This document shows positions 45,809 through 55,405 of a stretch of 64,000 nucleotides of DNA, in pieces. The DNA is from Kluyvera sichuanensis. Lineage in GTDB: Bacteria; Pseudomonadota; Gammaproteobacteria; Enterobacterales; Enterobacteriaceae. The notes beneath the pieces were generated by a model that saw only the letters and a list, made by a program, of their open reading frames with translations, was not told where the DNA came from and ran no database searches. The position numbers and the translations under genes are program-made. The number at the start of each line of letters is the position of its first letter. The stretch's first letter is position 1. The stretch is taken from positions 422,929 through 486,928 of the forward strand of contig NZ_JABBJF010000001.1 in NCBI RefSeq assembly GCF_014218705.1. The letters run 5' to 3'.

Positions 45809-46321
45809 GATTAAGTAATCCAACTGAATTTAACCCTTTCTAACTCGGTGAACAGACTCTAGGGTAGCCTGGCTTGCCTGGTGATGCCAATACGCCCCTA
45901 GTCACGCTATAACGCATTTTACAACCTTTTGTTACGTCGGGAAAAATTCCATGAACTGAAGCAGAGTAAGCTATCAGGAAATAATCATAAAAGGCGCATT
46001 TCCTGTTAGTTCATGAAGTGTTCTTAAAGTGATTTCAACTTTCTGTTAAAAATATCTTTTATAGCATAGAGATATGTACTCTGTAGCTTATGAACTGAAT
46101 TTTCACACAACATAAGTTAAATTGCATCTGGTATCGCTAACTCGCTGGTCTGAGTCAAATACTCTTGTCTCCTGGGCCATTCTCACCTGCATCCGTTCTC
46201 TGGATGCAGGTACACTGCGACAAACAAGAACACACGATGACCATTCTTGCTGATAAGAAAATTTGCTGACATGATGGTTAAGACCTGATTCAGCTACGTA
46301 AAATAACCGTAAGGCCGCAAT
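45809..46321. other. Long intergenic scar with duplicated transporter tail
   Basis: No gene is supported. The 18 bases ATTCTTGCTGATAAGAAA at 46243-46260 repeat the transporter's 3' end (45782-45799). A hairpin with arms CCTGCATCC and GGATGCAGG (46186-46210) lies just before the second copy. The region looks like leftover from element movement or gene decay. Confidence 0.5.
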
Positions 46322-46912
46322 ATGCCCCCTACTTTACAAGGCTCTCTTGTAACGCTTCGTCCTCTGCTGAAAACTGATGCTCCGCTATTGATTGATGCGG
46401 CTGAAGATGGTGAACTTTGGTCCCTGCCATTTACGGTAGTCCCGTCTGCTGACACCGTTGATTCGTACATTCAGAAAGCCCTGAAAGGTCAAGCCGAAGG
46501 CACGGTCATGCCGTTTGCTGTAACGCTCTCATCCGACCAACGTGTCATTGGGTCAACGCGTTTATGGAAGATTGATCGTGAAAACCGAAAGCTCGAAATT
46601 GGGCATACCTGGTATTCACAAAGCTGGCAAAAAACAGCCGCAAATACCGAGAGTAAACTGCTGCTGCTGCGATACGCCTTTGAGCAACTGATGTGCGTTC
46701 GCGTTCAGTTTACGACTGATGTATTGAATGAGCGTTCTCAGGCCGCCATTCTCCGCATTGGCGCGATCCAGGAAAGCATTATCAGAAATGAACGAATTAT
46801 GCCCGATGGTCGAAAACGTACTTCCATCCGCTACAGCATAATTGATGACGAATGGCCGCAGGTTCAGAGCAACCTTGAGCGCCGCCTCTCCGGTTACAGG
46901 CAAGAGAAATGA
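46322..46912 (+). CDS. GNAT-family N-acetyltransferase (RimJ/RimL-like)
   Basis: This 196-residue acetyltransferase resembles the RimJ/RimL group that acetylates N-terminal or small-molecule amines: VTLRPLLKTDAPLL at the start, IGHTWYSQSWQKTAANTESK as the acetyl-CoA region, and VQFTTDVLNERSQAAILRIG. Its ATG has no strong Shine-Dalgarno. It is convergent with the MscS-type channel gene. Substrate unknown. Confidence 0.8.
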   Translation: MPPTLQGSLVTLRPLLKTDAPLLIDAAEDGELWSLPFTVVPSADTVDSYIQKALKGQAEGTVMPFAVTLSSDQRVIGSTRLWKIDRENRKLEIGHTWYSQSWQKTAANTESKLLLLRYAFEQLMCVRVQFTTDVLNERSQAAILRIGAIQESIIRNERIMPDGRKRTSIRYSIIDDEWPQVQSNLERRLSGYRQEK

Positions 46913-46930
46913 TCCGGTGTATCCTGCGCC

Positions 46931-48550
46931 CTATAGACGCCCTTCTCCTTCAGGAGGAACCGCCGGGGCTGGGTACCAGTTTTCTTTTGCAACCATCACG
47001 GAACCTTCAGGCTGCATGACAAAATTCGGCGACATGATCTGCACGTTAAACTCGTTAAACACATCCTGAATATGGCTATAGAGTTCATTGCGCGCTTCGG
47101 CTAAAGATTGGCCGTCTAACAGACACACCTGTAATTCATAGGCAATATACCAGTCCATCAGGCTGAGCTGACGTACCAACGGCGGATGATTCTGGTCGAC
47201 TCCCCTCGCCCGCTTGGCGGCGAGTTCAAGCATGGCATGAACCTGTCGCCAGGGCGTGTCATAGCCGATGGTTACACCGACAGTCAGATTGATCCCGCCG
47301 CCATTTGTCTGTGCGCTCAGGTTGGTAATTTTGCCGCTTACCACCACCGCATTGGGCACCGTAACAACATAATTTTCGCGAGTAATAATCTTGGTGGCCA
47401 GCATGCCAATTTCACTCACCAGCCCTTCGTTATCAGCCACGCGGATCACGTCGCCTTTACGTAGCGCACGGGAATAAATAAGCACCAGTCCACTCATCGC
47501 GTGGTTCATTATTCCCGCCGAACCCAACGTCAGCATCAAACCAAAGAAGACGCTAATGCCTTTAAACGCTAATGAATTGGCTCCAGGCAGAAAAGGATAG
47601 GCTGCTGAAAGTGCAAAAAGCCACACCATGACTGAGATGAGTTTACGCGTGGCGCCTACCGTTTCCGGATGGATACCCGGAAGCTGTAGACGCCCGGCCG
47701 CAACCTGATCAAGCACCACTTTAAGCAGTTTTAAAATAAAGGCGGTGAGCAAGAAAATAACCAGTACTATCAGTAGACCTGGCAAAGCAGAAACGACAGA
47801 AAGTGCGATGTCCTGAATGACTTTTACAGACCAGTCGCCCAAAGAAGCACCCCAGATACGGGTCCAGGGGAACAGGCTGAATGCCCAACTTAGCCAGAGA
47901 TAGAGAGCCATAATTCCGAGCAGGATAACCAGCAGTGCATAAAGACGCGTTTCGATTGCGCCAATAAAACGTCGCCAACTTTGTGGGATCCAGCTGCGAT
48001 TTTCAATGATACGTCGCCGATACAGACGCTTCACCCAGCGCCATGACCGATAAGAACCATACCAGAACAGCACTAGCCCCAGCAGGCCTGCCGCGGCCTT
48101 TACCGTTGAGAGCACAAGCCAGCGACTATTATACTGATCCCGTAGCGCCGTTCTTTGCGCTTCCATACGCACCAATACGCGCTGCGCAGCCTGATCGAGC
48201 GTGAGATCGTCCCCCTCGTCAAGATCGCCTTCCGTCAGTAACATCACCGGTTTGCCGTTCATAACAATGAGTTTGCCGGGTTGGTTATAGCGGGTAACTG
48301 ATAGAAGCTTAAGCGGTTCCCGGACGTCATCTTCAGTGAAATTCCGCAGCGTATTCCTGATGCGTAAAACCCGCTCTTCCGGAGTGGTGAGACCAAATTT
48401 GGCCTGCAGCATGACAATAGGTTGGTGAAAAATATAGACCGTACGCGCACGCTCTTGTTGCGTGGGTTCCTGTCGGGGTTCAGCCGCTGACGCGACATAT
48501 GTGGTTATCGTGAAAAGACATGTCAGAAAAGCGAACAGAATTCGTTTCAT
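46931..48550 (-). CDS. MscS-family mechanosensitive channel
   Basis: This 539-residue protein has a signal-like N terminus (MKRILFAFLTCLF), an extended periplasmic part, several membrane helices and the MscS pore and beta domain (GSAGIMNHAMSGLVLI, then GDVIRVADNEGLVSEIGMLA). It would open under membrane tension to release solutes. Length is between small MscS and the giant KefA-type channels. I start at 48550 because AGGATGGAA precedes it; the in-frame ATG at 48562 is possible. It is convergent with the GNAT gene. Confidence 0.82.
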   Translation of the reverse strand: MKRILFAFLTCLFTITTYVASAAEPRQEPTQQERARTVYIFHQPIVMLQAKFGLTTPEERVLRIRNTLRNFTEDDVREPLKLLSVTRYNQPGKLIVMNGKPVMLLTEGDLDEGDDLTLDQAAQRVLVRMEAQRTALRDQYNSRWLVLSTVKAAAGLLGLVLFWYGSYRSWRWVKRLYRRRIIENRSWIPQSWRRFIGAIETRLYALLVILLGIMALYLWLSWAFSLFPWTRIWGASLGDWSVKVIQDIALSVVSALPGLLIVLVIFLLTAFILKLLKVVLDQVAAGRLQLPGIHPETVGATRKLISVMVWLFALSAAYPFLPGANSLAFKGISVFFGLMLTLGSAGIMNHAMSGLVLIYSRALRKGDVIRVADNEGLVSEIGMLATKIITRENYVVTVPNAVVVSGKITNLSAQTNGGGINLTVGVTIGYDTPWRQVHAMLELAAKRARGVDQNHPPLVRQLSLMDWYIAYELQVCLLDGQSLAEARNELYSHIQDVFNEFNVQIMSPNFVMQPEGSVMVAKENWYPAPAVPPEGEGRL

Positions 48551-48815
48551 TTCCATCCTCATCTCACGAAAATTATTATTATTTTCAAATAGCCCGCGGA
48601 CTATATCTCTTTAATGTTTGAGCATAGACCAGTCGTTCACTTCTGCAATGATTCACCTGGGTATATTCTTTAGCTGTAGTAATGAGTTCCTCGCCAAGAT
48701 TAACCTGAAAATTATTATTCCGTTTTTTTGAATTCTGAAAGCAAAACTAATCCACATACAATGATAAATACGCTCTTTATACTTGCCTCATTCTGATGAC
48801 GAAAGAGATATCAAA

Positions 48816-49400
48816 ATGACTAAGGTATTGATTTTGGGTGCTGCGGGTTCCCTGGCGCGGGTGGCGACACGCTATCTGCTGGATAATAGCGATGTTCATC
48901 TCACCCTGTACTTACGCAACCCCAAACGATTAAACAATCCCGACCCATCTCGAGTGACGATTGTGGACGGCGATGTGCTCAACGCGGAACAACTGACCGG
49001 CGCCATGCATGGCCAGGATGTGGTCTATGCCAATTTATCAGGAAATATGAAACAACAGGCGCACTGCATTGTTAAAGCGATGACATCAACCGGTATTACC
49101 AGGCTGATTTTTATTACTTCAATGGGTATTTACGATGAAGTTCCAGGTGAAAACCACGGTAGCGTATTAACGCCGTACCGGGAATCCGCCGCTGTGATTG
49201 AAGCATCCGATCTGGACTATACGCTGATCCGTCCCGCCTGGTTTACAAACGGAAGTGAAGTGGAATATGCATTAACGCATAAAGGGGAGAATTTCTCTGG
49301 TAGCAACGTTTCCCGATTAAGTATTGCCGATTTAATTAATCGACTGGTGACGACGCCTGGACTCTATTCACGGGAAAGTTTGGGCATTGCCCGCATTTAG
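48816..49400 (+). CDS. NAD(P)-binding reductase, atypical SDR
   Basis: This 194-residue protein has a GAAGSLARVATRYL nucleotide motif near the start, FITSMGIYDEVP, and PAWFTNGSEVEY, typical of NmrA-like/atypical short-chain reductases that act as NAD(P)H-binding enzymes or sensors. The ATG at 48816 is chosen because the preceding codons lack family sequence. It is convergent with the carboxylase gene, 108 bases apart. Substrate unknown. Confidence 0.75.
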   Translation: MTKVLILGAAGSLARVATRYLLDNSDVHLTLYLRNPKRLNNPDPSRVTIVDGDVLNAEQLTGAMHGQDVVYANLSGNMKQQAHCIVKAMTSTGITRLIFITSMGIYDEVPGENHGSVLTPYRESAAVIEASDLDYTLIRPAWFTNGSEVEYALTHKGENFSGSNVSRLSIADLINRLVTTPGLYSRESLGIARI

Positions 49401-49508
49401 AACCAGAGTGGAAATGGCCTATTGCCTAACGCCTTTCTCAGATAGAACGCCAATGTCATTCATCACGAAGCCCTGGCGGCCTCACCAGCCGCCAGAGCAT
49501 GAATGACA

Positions 49509-52500
49509 TCAGACCGTTTTTTCCAGCACTACCACACACTGGCCCGCTCGCACCGAAGAACCCGGCTGAACGCGCACCTGGCTGACCACGCCGTCCTGCG
49601 AGGCTACCAACGGGATCTCCATTTTCATCGACTCCAGGATCACCAGCACGTCCCCTTCGCGCACGGTTTTGCCCACCTCAACGTTGACCTGCCACAGATT
49701 GCCCGATATCGGGCTGTCGATACCCGCCTGTCCTGGCCGCAACGGCGCATCATCGCCCTCATCCACCACCACGTCGCTGCTGTCAAAATGTGCCTGACCG
49801 TTGGCAATCCAACGCTCGCGCTCTGCGTCAAATGCCCCCTGCTGATGGGCGCGGAATGCGTCAATGCCAGGGGCTTCATCCGCGAGGAACCGCTGGTAGT
49901 CCGCCAGATTCAGCGTGGTATGTTCAATACGCAGCGGATAACGGCCCAGCGGAAAGTCACGGCGAATGGTCAGCAGTTCGTCGGCAGAGACCGGGTAGAA
50001 ACGAATCTGGTCAAAAAAGCGCAGCAGCCACGGCTTACCATCAAAATCATCAACCGCGTGATAGCGATTCCACATCTGCAACGTACGGCCGACGAACTGA
50101 TAGCCGCCCGGCCCTTCCATGCCATAAACGCAGAGATACGCCCCGCCAATTCCCACCGAGTTTTCCGCAGTCCAGGTTCGGGCCGGGTTGTACTTGGTGG
50201 TGACCAAACGATGACGCGGGTCGAGCGGCGTCGCGACCGGCGCCCCAAGATAGACATCCCCTAATCCCATCACCAGATAGCTGGCGTCGAACACCGTCTT
50301 ATAGACTTCATCGATATTTGCCAGATCGTTGATACGACGAATAAACTCCAGGTTGCTCGGACACCATGGCGCATCGCGGCGCACGGTGGTCATGTATTTA
50401 TCGATGGCTTTCTGACACGCCGGATCGTCCCATGAGAGCGGCAGCCAGACGATACGCGATGGCACCGCCAGTGATGCCTGCTCGCAAACGCCCTGCCATA
50501 CCCCGGAAACTATCTCCAGAAGGGTTGCCAGACTCAGCGTTTCCGGCTGATAGTGAATTTGCAGTGAGCGAATCCCCGGCGTGAGATCGACGATCCCGCA
50601 CAGTGATTTCTCTTCCAGCGCCTGCATCAACGCATGCCCGCGAAAACGCAGCACCAGATCCAGCTCCGGCTCGCCAATCTCCAGCAACAGGTGAGTATCA
50701 CCGGAGAGTCGCGCCACCAGGCGCTGGTCTGCACGCCCTTGTTCCAGCACCACCGGCGACTCAAGGGCGACAGGTTCCCAGGCAACCTCTTGTGGTTCGA
50801 GGGTGGCGATCTCAGCTTTCTGAGCCTGCGCCAGACGGCGCGCAGTGGCGATATCAACCGGCACAAAACGGATTTTATCACCGGCTTTCACCTGCCCGAC
50901 CGCCGGTAAATCAGCCTCAATAATGGTCACCGGGCAGACGAATCCGCCCAGACTTGGGCCATCAGGCCCCAGGATCACCGGCATATCCCCGGTAAAATCG
51001 ACCGCGCCAATGGCATATGGGTTGTCGTGAATGTTTGACGGATGCAGACCCGCCTCGCCGCCGCTCTCACGAACCCACTCCGGCTTCGGCCCGATCAGGC
51101 GCACGCCGGTCCGGCTGGAGTTAAAATGGACTTCCCATTCGGTGGCGAAAAAGGTCGCCATATAGCCCGGCGTGAAGTACTCCGGCGCACCGTGTGGGCC
51201 GTAGATCACCCGTAGTTCACGCACGGTACCCAGTGTGGTGCGCAGTGCATTTGGCAGTTCGTTCTCCTGAACGGGTTCGGTTAACGGCGCAATATGCAGC
51301 ACGTCACCGGTGCGCAGCGCCCGTCCGGCGTGGCCGCCGAACTGCCCCAGGGTGAAGGTACTTTTGCTGCCCAGATAGTCCGGCACATTGAACCCGCCGC
51401 GCAGACAGAGGTAGCTGCGTACACCCTGATGGCTGATTTCGCCCATACGTAAGGTCATGCCCGCTCGCACGGTGAAAACACGATTATTCACCAGCGGTTC
51501 GTTGTCCAACGTCAGCGCAATCTCTGCGCCAGTGACCACCAGTTGTGCATCGCAGTTAAATTTGAGCGTCGGGCCGCTGAGGGTGATTTCCAGCGCGGCG
51601 GCACTTTCATCATTGCCCAACAGACGGTTACCTAGCCGCAGCGCTCGGCTGTCCATCGGGCCAGAGGGCGGAACGCCTACCGCCCAATATCCTGTACGCC
51701 CGGGATAATCCTGCACCGTGGTCTGCGTACCCGCGTTAAGCACCTCCAGCGTGGAGGCCTGATAGTTGAGCCCTTCCAGGCATCGGGTCCAGGGTTCACC
51801 GCGAACAAACGGTGTGAAGGTTAAAATCTGCTGCAGGTAGCTGCGGTTGGTTTCCACACCGTAAAGACGTGTCTCTCCCAACGCGGTATGTAACGCCTGA
51901 ACGGCGGCTTCGCGCGTCGGTTGCCAGGCGATGATTTTCGCCAGCATCGGGTCAAAAAACGGCGGGATATCGCAGCCGGACTCCACCCAGCTGTCGATAC
52001 GCAGCGCACGGCGATCGTTTGCCGGAAACACCACTTCGGTAAGCAGCCCCGGAGACGGCTGGAACTGGCGGCCGGGATCTTCAGCATAAACGCGGGCCTG
52101 AATAGCATGACCATTCGGCTTGAGGGTTTCACGCAATGCCGCCAGCGGGGGCAACGTCCCCGCCGCCAGTTCAATCATCCAGCGTACGAGATCGACGCCC
52201 CATACCTGTTCGGTTACGCCGTGTTCAACCTGCAGGCGGGTGTTGACTTCCAGGAAATAAAACCGCTCGGCGTGGCTGTCGTAGACAAATTCGACGGTGC
52301 CCGCGCTGCGGTAGTTGACCGCTTTACCCAGCTTAATCGCCGCTTCACACAGTGCATCTTCCATACCGGCAGGCAGGTTTGGCGCGGGAGTCTCTTCCAG
52401 CACTTTCTGGTTGCGGCGCTGTACCGAGCAGTCGCGCACACCGAGAGCAATGACGTCTCCTCTGCCATCGCCAAACAGTTGTACTTCAAGATGTCGCGCC

Positions 52501-53111
52501 CGTTCGATGTATTTCTCGATAAACACGCCCGCGTCGCTAAAGTTGTTTTTCCCCAGTCGCACCACGGCGTCGAACGCATCGTTCAGCTCTTCAGCGCTAT
52601 AGCACACGCGCATGCCGATACCACCGCCGCCCGCCGTGCTCTTCAGCATCACCGGATAGCCGACCTGCTCAGCAGCGTTCAGCGCTTCGTTCACATCCGC
52701 CAGCAGTTCCGTGCCTTCCAGCATCGGTACACCGTGCAATTTCGCCAGCGCACGCGCGGTATGTTTCAGCCCGAACAGACGCAGCTGTTCCGGTGTGGGG
52801 CCAACAAAGGCGATCCCTGCTTCTTCACAGGCTTCCGCAAACGCCGCATTTTCCGACAAAAACCCATAACCTGGGTGAATAGCCTGGGCGCCACTGGCCT
52901 GCGCCGCAGCAATCAGTTTGTCTATCACCAGGTAAGTATTGGCCGCCGGGCCCTCGCCCAGGCTCAAGGCTTCATCCGCTTCACGGAGATGCAGGCTGCT
53001 GATATCAGCCTCAGAATAGACCGCCACGCCGCGCAGATGCATGGCGCGCAGGGTACGCAGGATGCGGCAGGCAATCGCCCCGCGGTTCGCAATCAGGAGT
53101 GTCGTCAACAT
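49509..53111 (-). CDS. Urea/guanidine carboxylase (biotin-dependent), probably guanidine carboxylase
   Basis: This 1200-residue enzyme has a biotin carboxylase domain (residues about 1-445, with GGGGIGMRV for ATP), a carboxyltransferase part of the KipI/KipA type (about 450-1050) and a biotinyl domain with ESMKMEI (biotin Lys about 1163). By sequence alone it would be called urea carboxylase. Its place behind a guanidine-I riboswitch and two carboxyguanidine-deiminase-type genes points to guanidine as substrate, giving carboxyguanidine. Allophanate hydrolase, needed for the last step, is not adjacent. It is the last gene of the operon. Confidence 0.85.
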   Translation of the reverse strand: MLTTLLIANRGAIACRILRTLRAMHLRGVAVYSEADISSLHLREADEALSLGEGPAANTYLVIDKLIAAAQASGAQAIHPGYGFLSENAAFAEACEEAGIAFVGPTPEQLRLFGLKHTARALAKLHGVPMLEGTELLADVNEALNAAEQVGYPVMLKSTAGGGGIGMRVCYSAEELNDAFDAVVRLGKNNFSDAGVFIEKYIERARHLEVQLFGDGRGDVIALGVRDCSVQRRNQKVLEETPAPNLPAGMEDALCEAAIKLGKAVNYRSAGTVEFVYDSHAERFYFLEVNTRLQVEHGVTEQVWGVDLVRWMIELAAGTLPPLAALRETLKPNGHAIQARVYAEDPGRQFQPSPGLLTEVVFPANDRRALRIDSWVESGCDIPPFFDPMLAKIIAWQPTREAAVQALHTALGETRLYGVETNRSYLQQILTFTPFVRGEPWTRCLEGLNYQASTLEVLNAGTQTTVQDYPGRTGYWAVGVPPSGPMDSRALRLGNRLLGNDESAAALEITLSGPTLKFNCDAQLVVTGAEIALTLDNEPLVNNRVFTVRAGMTLRMGEISHQGVRSYLCLRGGFNVPDYLGSKSTFTLGQFGGHAGRALRTGDVLHIAPLTEPVQENELPNALRTTLGTVRELRVIYGPHGAPEYFTPGYMATFFATEWEVHFNSSRTGVRLIGPKPEWVRESGGEAGLHPSNIHDNPYAIGAVDFTGDMPVILGPDGPSLGGFVCPVTIIEADLPAVGQVKAGDKIRFVPVDIATARRLAQAQKAEIATLEPQEVAWEPVALESPVVLEQGRADQRLVARLSGDTHLLLEIGEPELDLVLRFRGHALMQALEEKSLCGIVDLTPGIRSLQIHYQPETLSLATLLEIVSGVWQGVCEQASLAVPSRIVWLPLSWDDPACQKAIDKYMTTVRRDAPWCPSNLEFIRRINDLANIDEVYKTVFDASYLVMGLGDVYLGAPVATPLDPRHRLVTTKYNPARTWTAENSVGIGGAYLCVYGMEGPGGYQFVGRTLQMWNRYHAVDDFDGKPWLLRFFDQIRFYPVSADELLTIRRDFPLGRYPLRIEHTTLNLADYQRFLADEAPGIDAFRAHQQGAFDAERERWIANGQAHFDSSDVVVDEGDDAPLRPGQAGIDSPISGNLWQVNVEVGKTVREGDVLVILESMKMEIPLVASQDGVVSQVRVQPGSSVRAGQCVVVLEKTV

Positions 53112-53128
53112 AGGTCAGACTCAATCGT

Positions 53129-53144
53129 GGCGGGTCGTCCCGCC
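53129..53144 (-). promoter_or_regulatory. GC-rich hairpin upstream of the carboxylase
   Basis: GGCGGG and CCCGCC pair around TCGT, 18 bases before the carboxylase start in the transcript. It may affect translation or mRNA stability; no T run follows. Confidence 0.4.
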
Positions 53145-53186
53145 GGAATTTGGCTCACCCATGGTCGTCCACGGGGGCAAAGGCGT

Positions 53187-53273
53187 TTACGGCAGGAGGC
53201 GTCCGGCACGGACTTCAAACAGGCGATAAATCACCTGACGCAGGCGTTGCCAGCGAGTTGGCGTTAGTTCCAT
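53187..53273 (-). CDS. Putative 28-aa small protein in the guanidine operon
   Basis: A short frame overlaps the end of the second deiminase subunit (shared bases ATGGAACTAA) and runs 28 residues, beginning [10 protein letters not shown]. It has GAGGTG five bases before the ATG, a good ribosome-binding site. The peptide is basic and amphipathic, with no membrane helix. I do not know a family for it. Its place between deiminase and carboxylase could mean a subunit-assembly role, or only translational coupling. Confidence 0.45.
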   Translation of the reverse strand: MELTPTRWQRLRQVIYRLFEVRAGRLLP

Positions 53274-53896
53274 ATCAGCACCTCGGCAGGCGTTGGGTTC
53301 CAACCGTTGCAGGGGTTGTTCAACTGTGGGCAGTTGGAGATGAGCACAATGACGTTGCACTCGGCGCGCAACTCCACGTATTTACCCGGCGCGGAGATCC
53401 CATCCTCAAAGGTCAGCCCGCCCTGGGGCGTCACCGGTACGTTCATAAAGAAGTTGATATTCGCGCCAATATCGCGCTTTTGCAGGCGGCCGTCGTGCAG
53501 GCAGGCGCAGAGGAAGTTATCCCGGCAGCTATGCATGTGCCGTTTGTCGAGAGCATAACGTACGGTATTGCTCTCCTGAGCGCAGGCACCGCCGAGCGTA
53601 TCGTGACGGCCGCAGGTGTCGGCGACGATGGTCAGCAGCGGGTTGCCGAGGTTTGAGTAGAGCACGCTGCCGCTGGTGAGATAGGCATTATTCTGGCGAC
53701 GCAGCGTACGCTGGGCATCGTAGCGTTCACGGGGTTTATCCGCGTTATAGAACAGCGTGTCTACTGCCTGATTGCCTTCCAGATCGAGCAGACGCAGCGT
53801 TTGCCCTTTCTTCACTTCAAACAGGTAAGGTTCACCCGCCGGGATCACATGGCGGAAGCTGGCGTGTTGGGCTTGTTTCTCGCTGGCTATGGTCAT
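53264..53896 (-). CDS. Urea-carboxylase-associated family protein 2 (carboxyguanidine deiminase subunit)
   Basis: This 210-residue DUF1989-type protein is one of the two subunits known as urea-carboxylase-associated proteins. In guanidine operons these form carboxyguanidine deiminase, which turns carboxyguanidine into allophanate and ammonia. Conserved [19 protein letters not shown] and [10 protein letters not shown] with several Cys and a His near the metal-binding core are visible. It lies 11 bases after subunit 1. I cannot say which of the published A/B names it corresponds to. Confidence 0.82.
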   Translation of the reverse strand: MTIASEKQAQHASFRHVIPAGEPYLFEVKKGQTLRLLDLEGNQAVDTLFYNADKPRERYDAQRTLRRQNNAYLTSGSVLYSNLGNPLLTIVADTCGRHDTLGGACAQESNTVRYALDKRHMHSCRDNFLCACLHDGRLQKRDIGANINFFMNVPVTPQGGLTFEDGISAPGKYVELRAECNVIVLISNCPQLNNPCNGWNPTPAEVLIWN

Positions 53897-53907
53897 CTTG
53901 TGGCTCC

Positions 53908-54624
53908 TTAGAGGGCAAAAAGTTGGGTGTTGGTAAGGGCGCGTTCGTTTTCCGGTCGCGTCAGCAACGCGTTAATAGCAGCGTCTTCATCTTCAGCCTG
54001 TCTCCAGCTCAACTGCACCGGGCGCGGCGCATATTCGCGGGACGGATCCATGGGATGTTGAAGCGCGGTCATCACTATCAGCGTGTCCATCGGCGCAAAC
54101 AGCTCGACATAGCTACCCGGCTGCGAATGGCCGCTGTGGAAGCTGAACTGCCCGTGGTCATCTACCGTGACCTTGCTGAAGACGTTGATCACCATCAGCA
54201 GATCCTCAAGGTTGAGATCCCACTTACCCATCTCGACCAGCAGGTTGTCGGTGCCGTTACGGTAGAAACCGTTTCGCAAATCCTGGTAGCGCCCCTGCCC
54301 GTATTTTTCCGCCACTTCCTGTGCGTTCAGTACGCCGCCAAACGGGTCGTGCCAGCCGCTAGTATCGGCAGTGATCCCGGCCAGCACGCGGCCCATGTCG
54401 GAGTAAAAACAGTGCCCGGCGGTGAGGCGCGCTGTGTGCTGACCTTTCAGCGTATCGGGCAGGTTCAGACGCTCGCTTTTGTGGTGCGGGTTAAGCATCA
54501 GCAGGCTGACGTTTGCCCCGCCGTCTATATCCGTCATGCGTAGGATCTGTCCGCGTTTGAGCACGAATGACAGGTGTCCACCGCCTGGCAGAACCTCTTC
54601 GCGCAATGGTGTGTTCGTTTTCAT
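53908..54624 (-). CDS. Urea-carboxylase-associated family protein 1 (carboxyguanidine deiminase subunit)
   Basis: This 238-residue DUF1989-type protein is the partner of the next gene. It has the conserved [32 protein letters not shown] and the [15 protein letters not shown] motifs. Together with its neighbour it should deiminate carboxyguanidine. The ATG is five bases after the ATPase stop, so the genes are tightly coupled. Assignment to cgdA or cgdB is left open. Confidence 0.82.
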   Translation of the reverse strand: MKTNTPLREEVLPGGGHLSFVLKRGQILRMTDIDGGANVSLLMLNPHHKSERLNLPDTLKGQHTARLTAGHCFYSDMGRVLAGITADTSGWHDPFGGVLNAQEVAEKYGQGRYQDLRNGFYRNGTDNLLVEMGKWDLNLEDLLMVINVFSKVTVDDHGQFSFHSGHSQPGSYVELFAPMDTLIVMTALQHPMDPSREYAPRPVQLSWRQAEDEDAAINALLTRPENERALTNTQLFAL

Positions 54625-54628
54625 AGGG

Positions 54629-55405
54629 TTACCCTTTTAATGCATAAACGTTGTCGGGAGCCGTACCGCTCAGCGCGGAGAGCCGCGTCTCGTTAAGCGG
54701 AATGTCATAAGTAATGCGCGCGCCAAAGGCATTCGGTGCCTGCGGGTCTATGCGCACTTTGTCGAACACCAGTAAACGGGTGCCGAGGTTGAAGCCTTCG
54801 GAAAGATCGTGCGTGACCATAAATACGGTCATCCGGGTTTCACTCCACAGTTGCAGCAGCAGCGCATGCATGTCTTTGCGGATGCCGGGGTCGAGTGCGC
54901 CAAAGGGTTCGTCAAGCAGCAGCACGCGGGGCTGCATAATGAACGCCTGGGCGATGGCTAAACGCTGCTGCATGCCGCCGGAAAGCTGTGCCGGGTACTT
55001 ATCCAGCGCATGGCTGAGGCCCACTTTTTCCAGCATCTCCGCTGCCCGTTCGCGCGCCGCGCGTTTTTTGGCACCGAACAGTCGCCCGAACAGCGGCGAT
55101 TGCGGCAGCTCGAGCCCAATGGTGACGTTATCCAGCACGCTGAGGTGTGGGAAAACGGAATAGCGCTGAAACACTACGCCGCGACTGCTATCCGGCTCGG
55201 CGCTTAGCGGCTTACCATCCAGGGTAATTGTTCCACGGCTTGGCGCTTCCTGACCGAGCAGCAGGCGTAGAAAAGTCGATTTTCCACAGCCGGATGCCCC
55301 AACCATCGAGCAGAACTCGCCCGCTTTGACCTGCAGGTTCAGACGCTCCAGCACGACGTGATCGCCATACTCCTGCCAGATATTGTTGATAGTGATAAAG
55401 CTCAT
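54629..55405 (-). CDS. ABC transporter ATPase (nitrate/taurine type), guanidine operon
   Basis: This 258-residue ATPase has Walker A GASGCGKST (residues about 37-45), the signature LSGGMQQRL and Walker B VLLLDEPFGALD. It belongs to the TauB/SsuB type that works with a NitT-type permease and binding protein. It overlaps the permease stop by four bases. Substrate is predicted to be guanidine or a related nitrogen compound. Confidence 0.85.
   Translation of the reverse strand: MSFITINNIWQEYGDHVVLERLNLQVKAGEFCSMVGASGCGKSTFLRLLLGQEAPSRGTITLDGKPLSAEPDSSRGVVFQRYSVFPHLSVLDNVTIGLELPQSPLFGRLFGAKKRAARERAAEMLEKVGLSHALDKYPAQLSGGMQQRLAIAQAFIMQPRVLLLDEPFGALDPGIRKDMHALLLQLWSETRMTVFMVTHDLSEGFNLGTRLLVFDKVRIDPQAPNAFGARITYDIPLNETRLSALSGTAPDNVYALKG

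Noticed and set aside
49509..53111. Plain urea-degradation role for the carboxylase
   Set aside because: Guanidine-I riboswitch and deiminase-type genes in the same operon fit guanidine better; urea cannot be fully excluded.
51921..53267. Long open frame (448 codons) antisense to the carboxylase gene
   Set aside because: It mirrors a highly conserved carboxylase reading frame in GC-rich DNA; no family resemblance or ribosome-binding site supports it.
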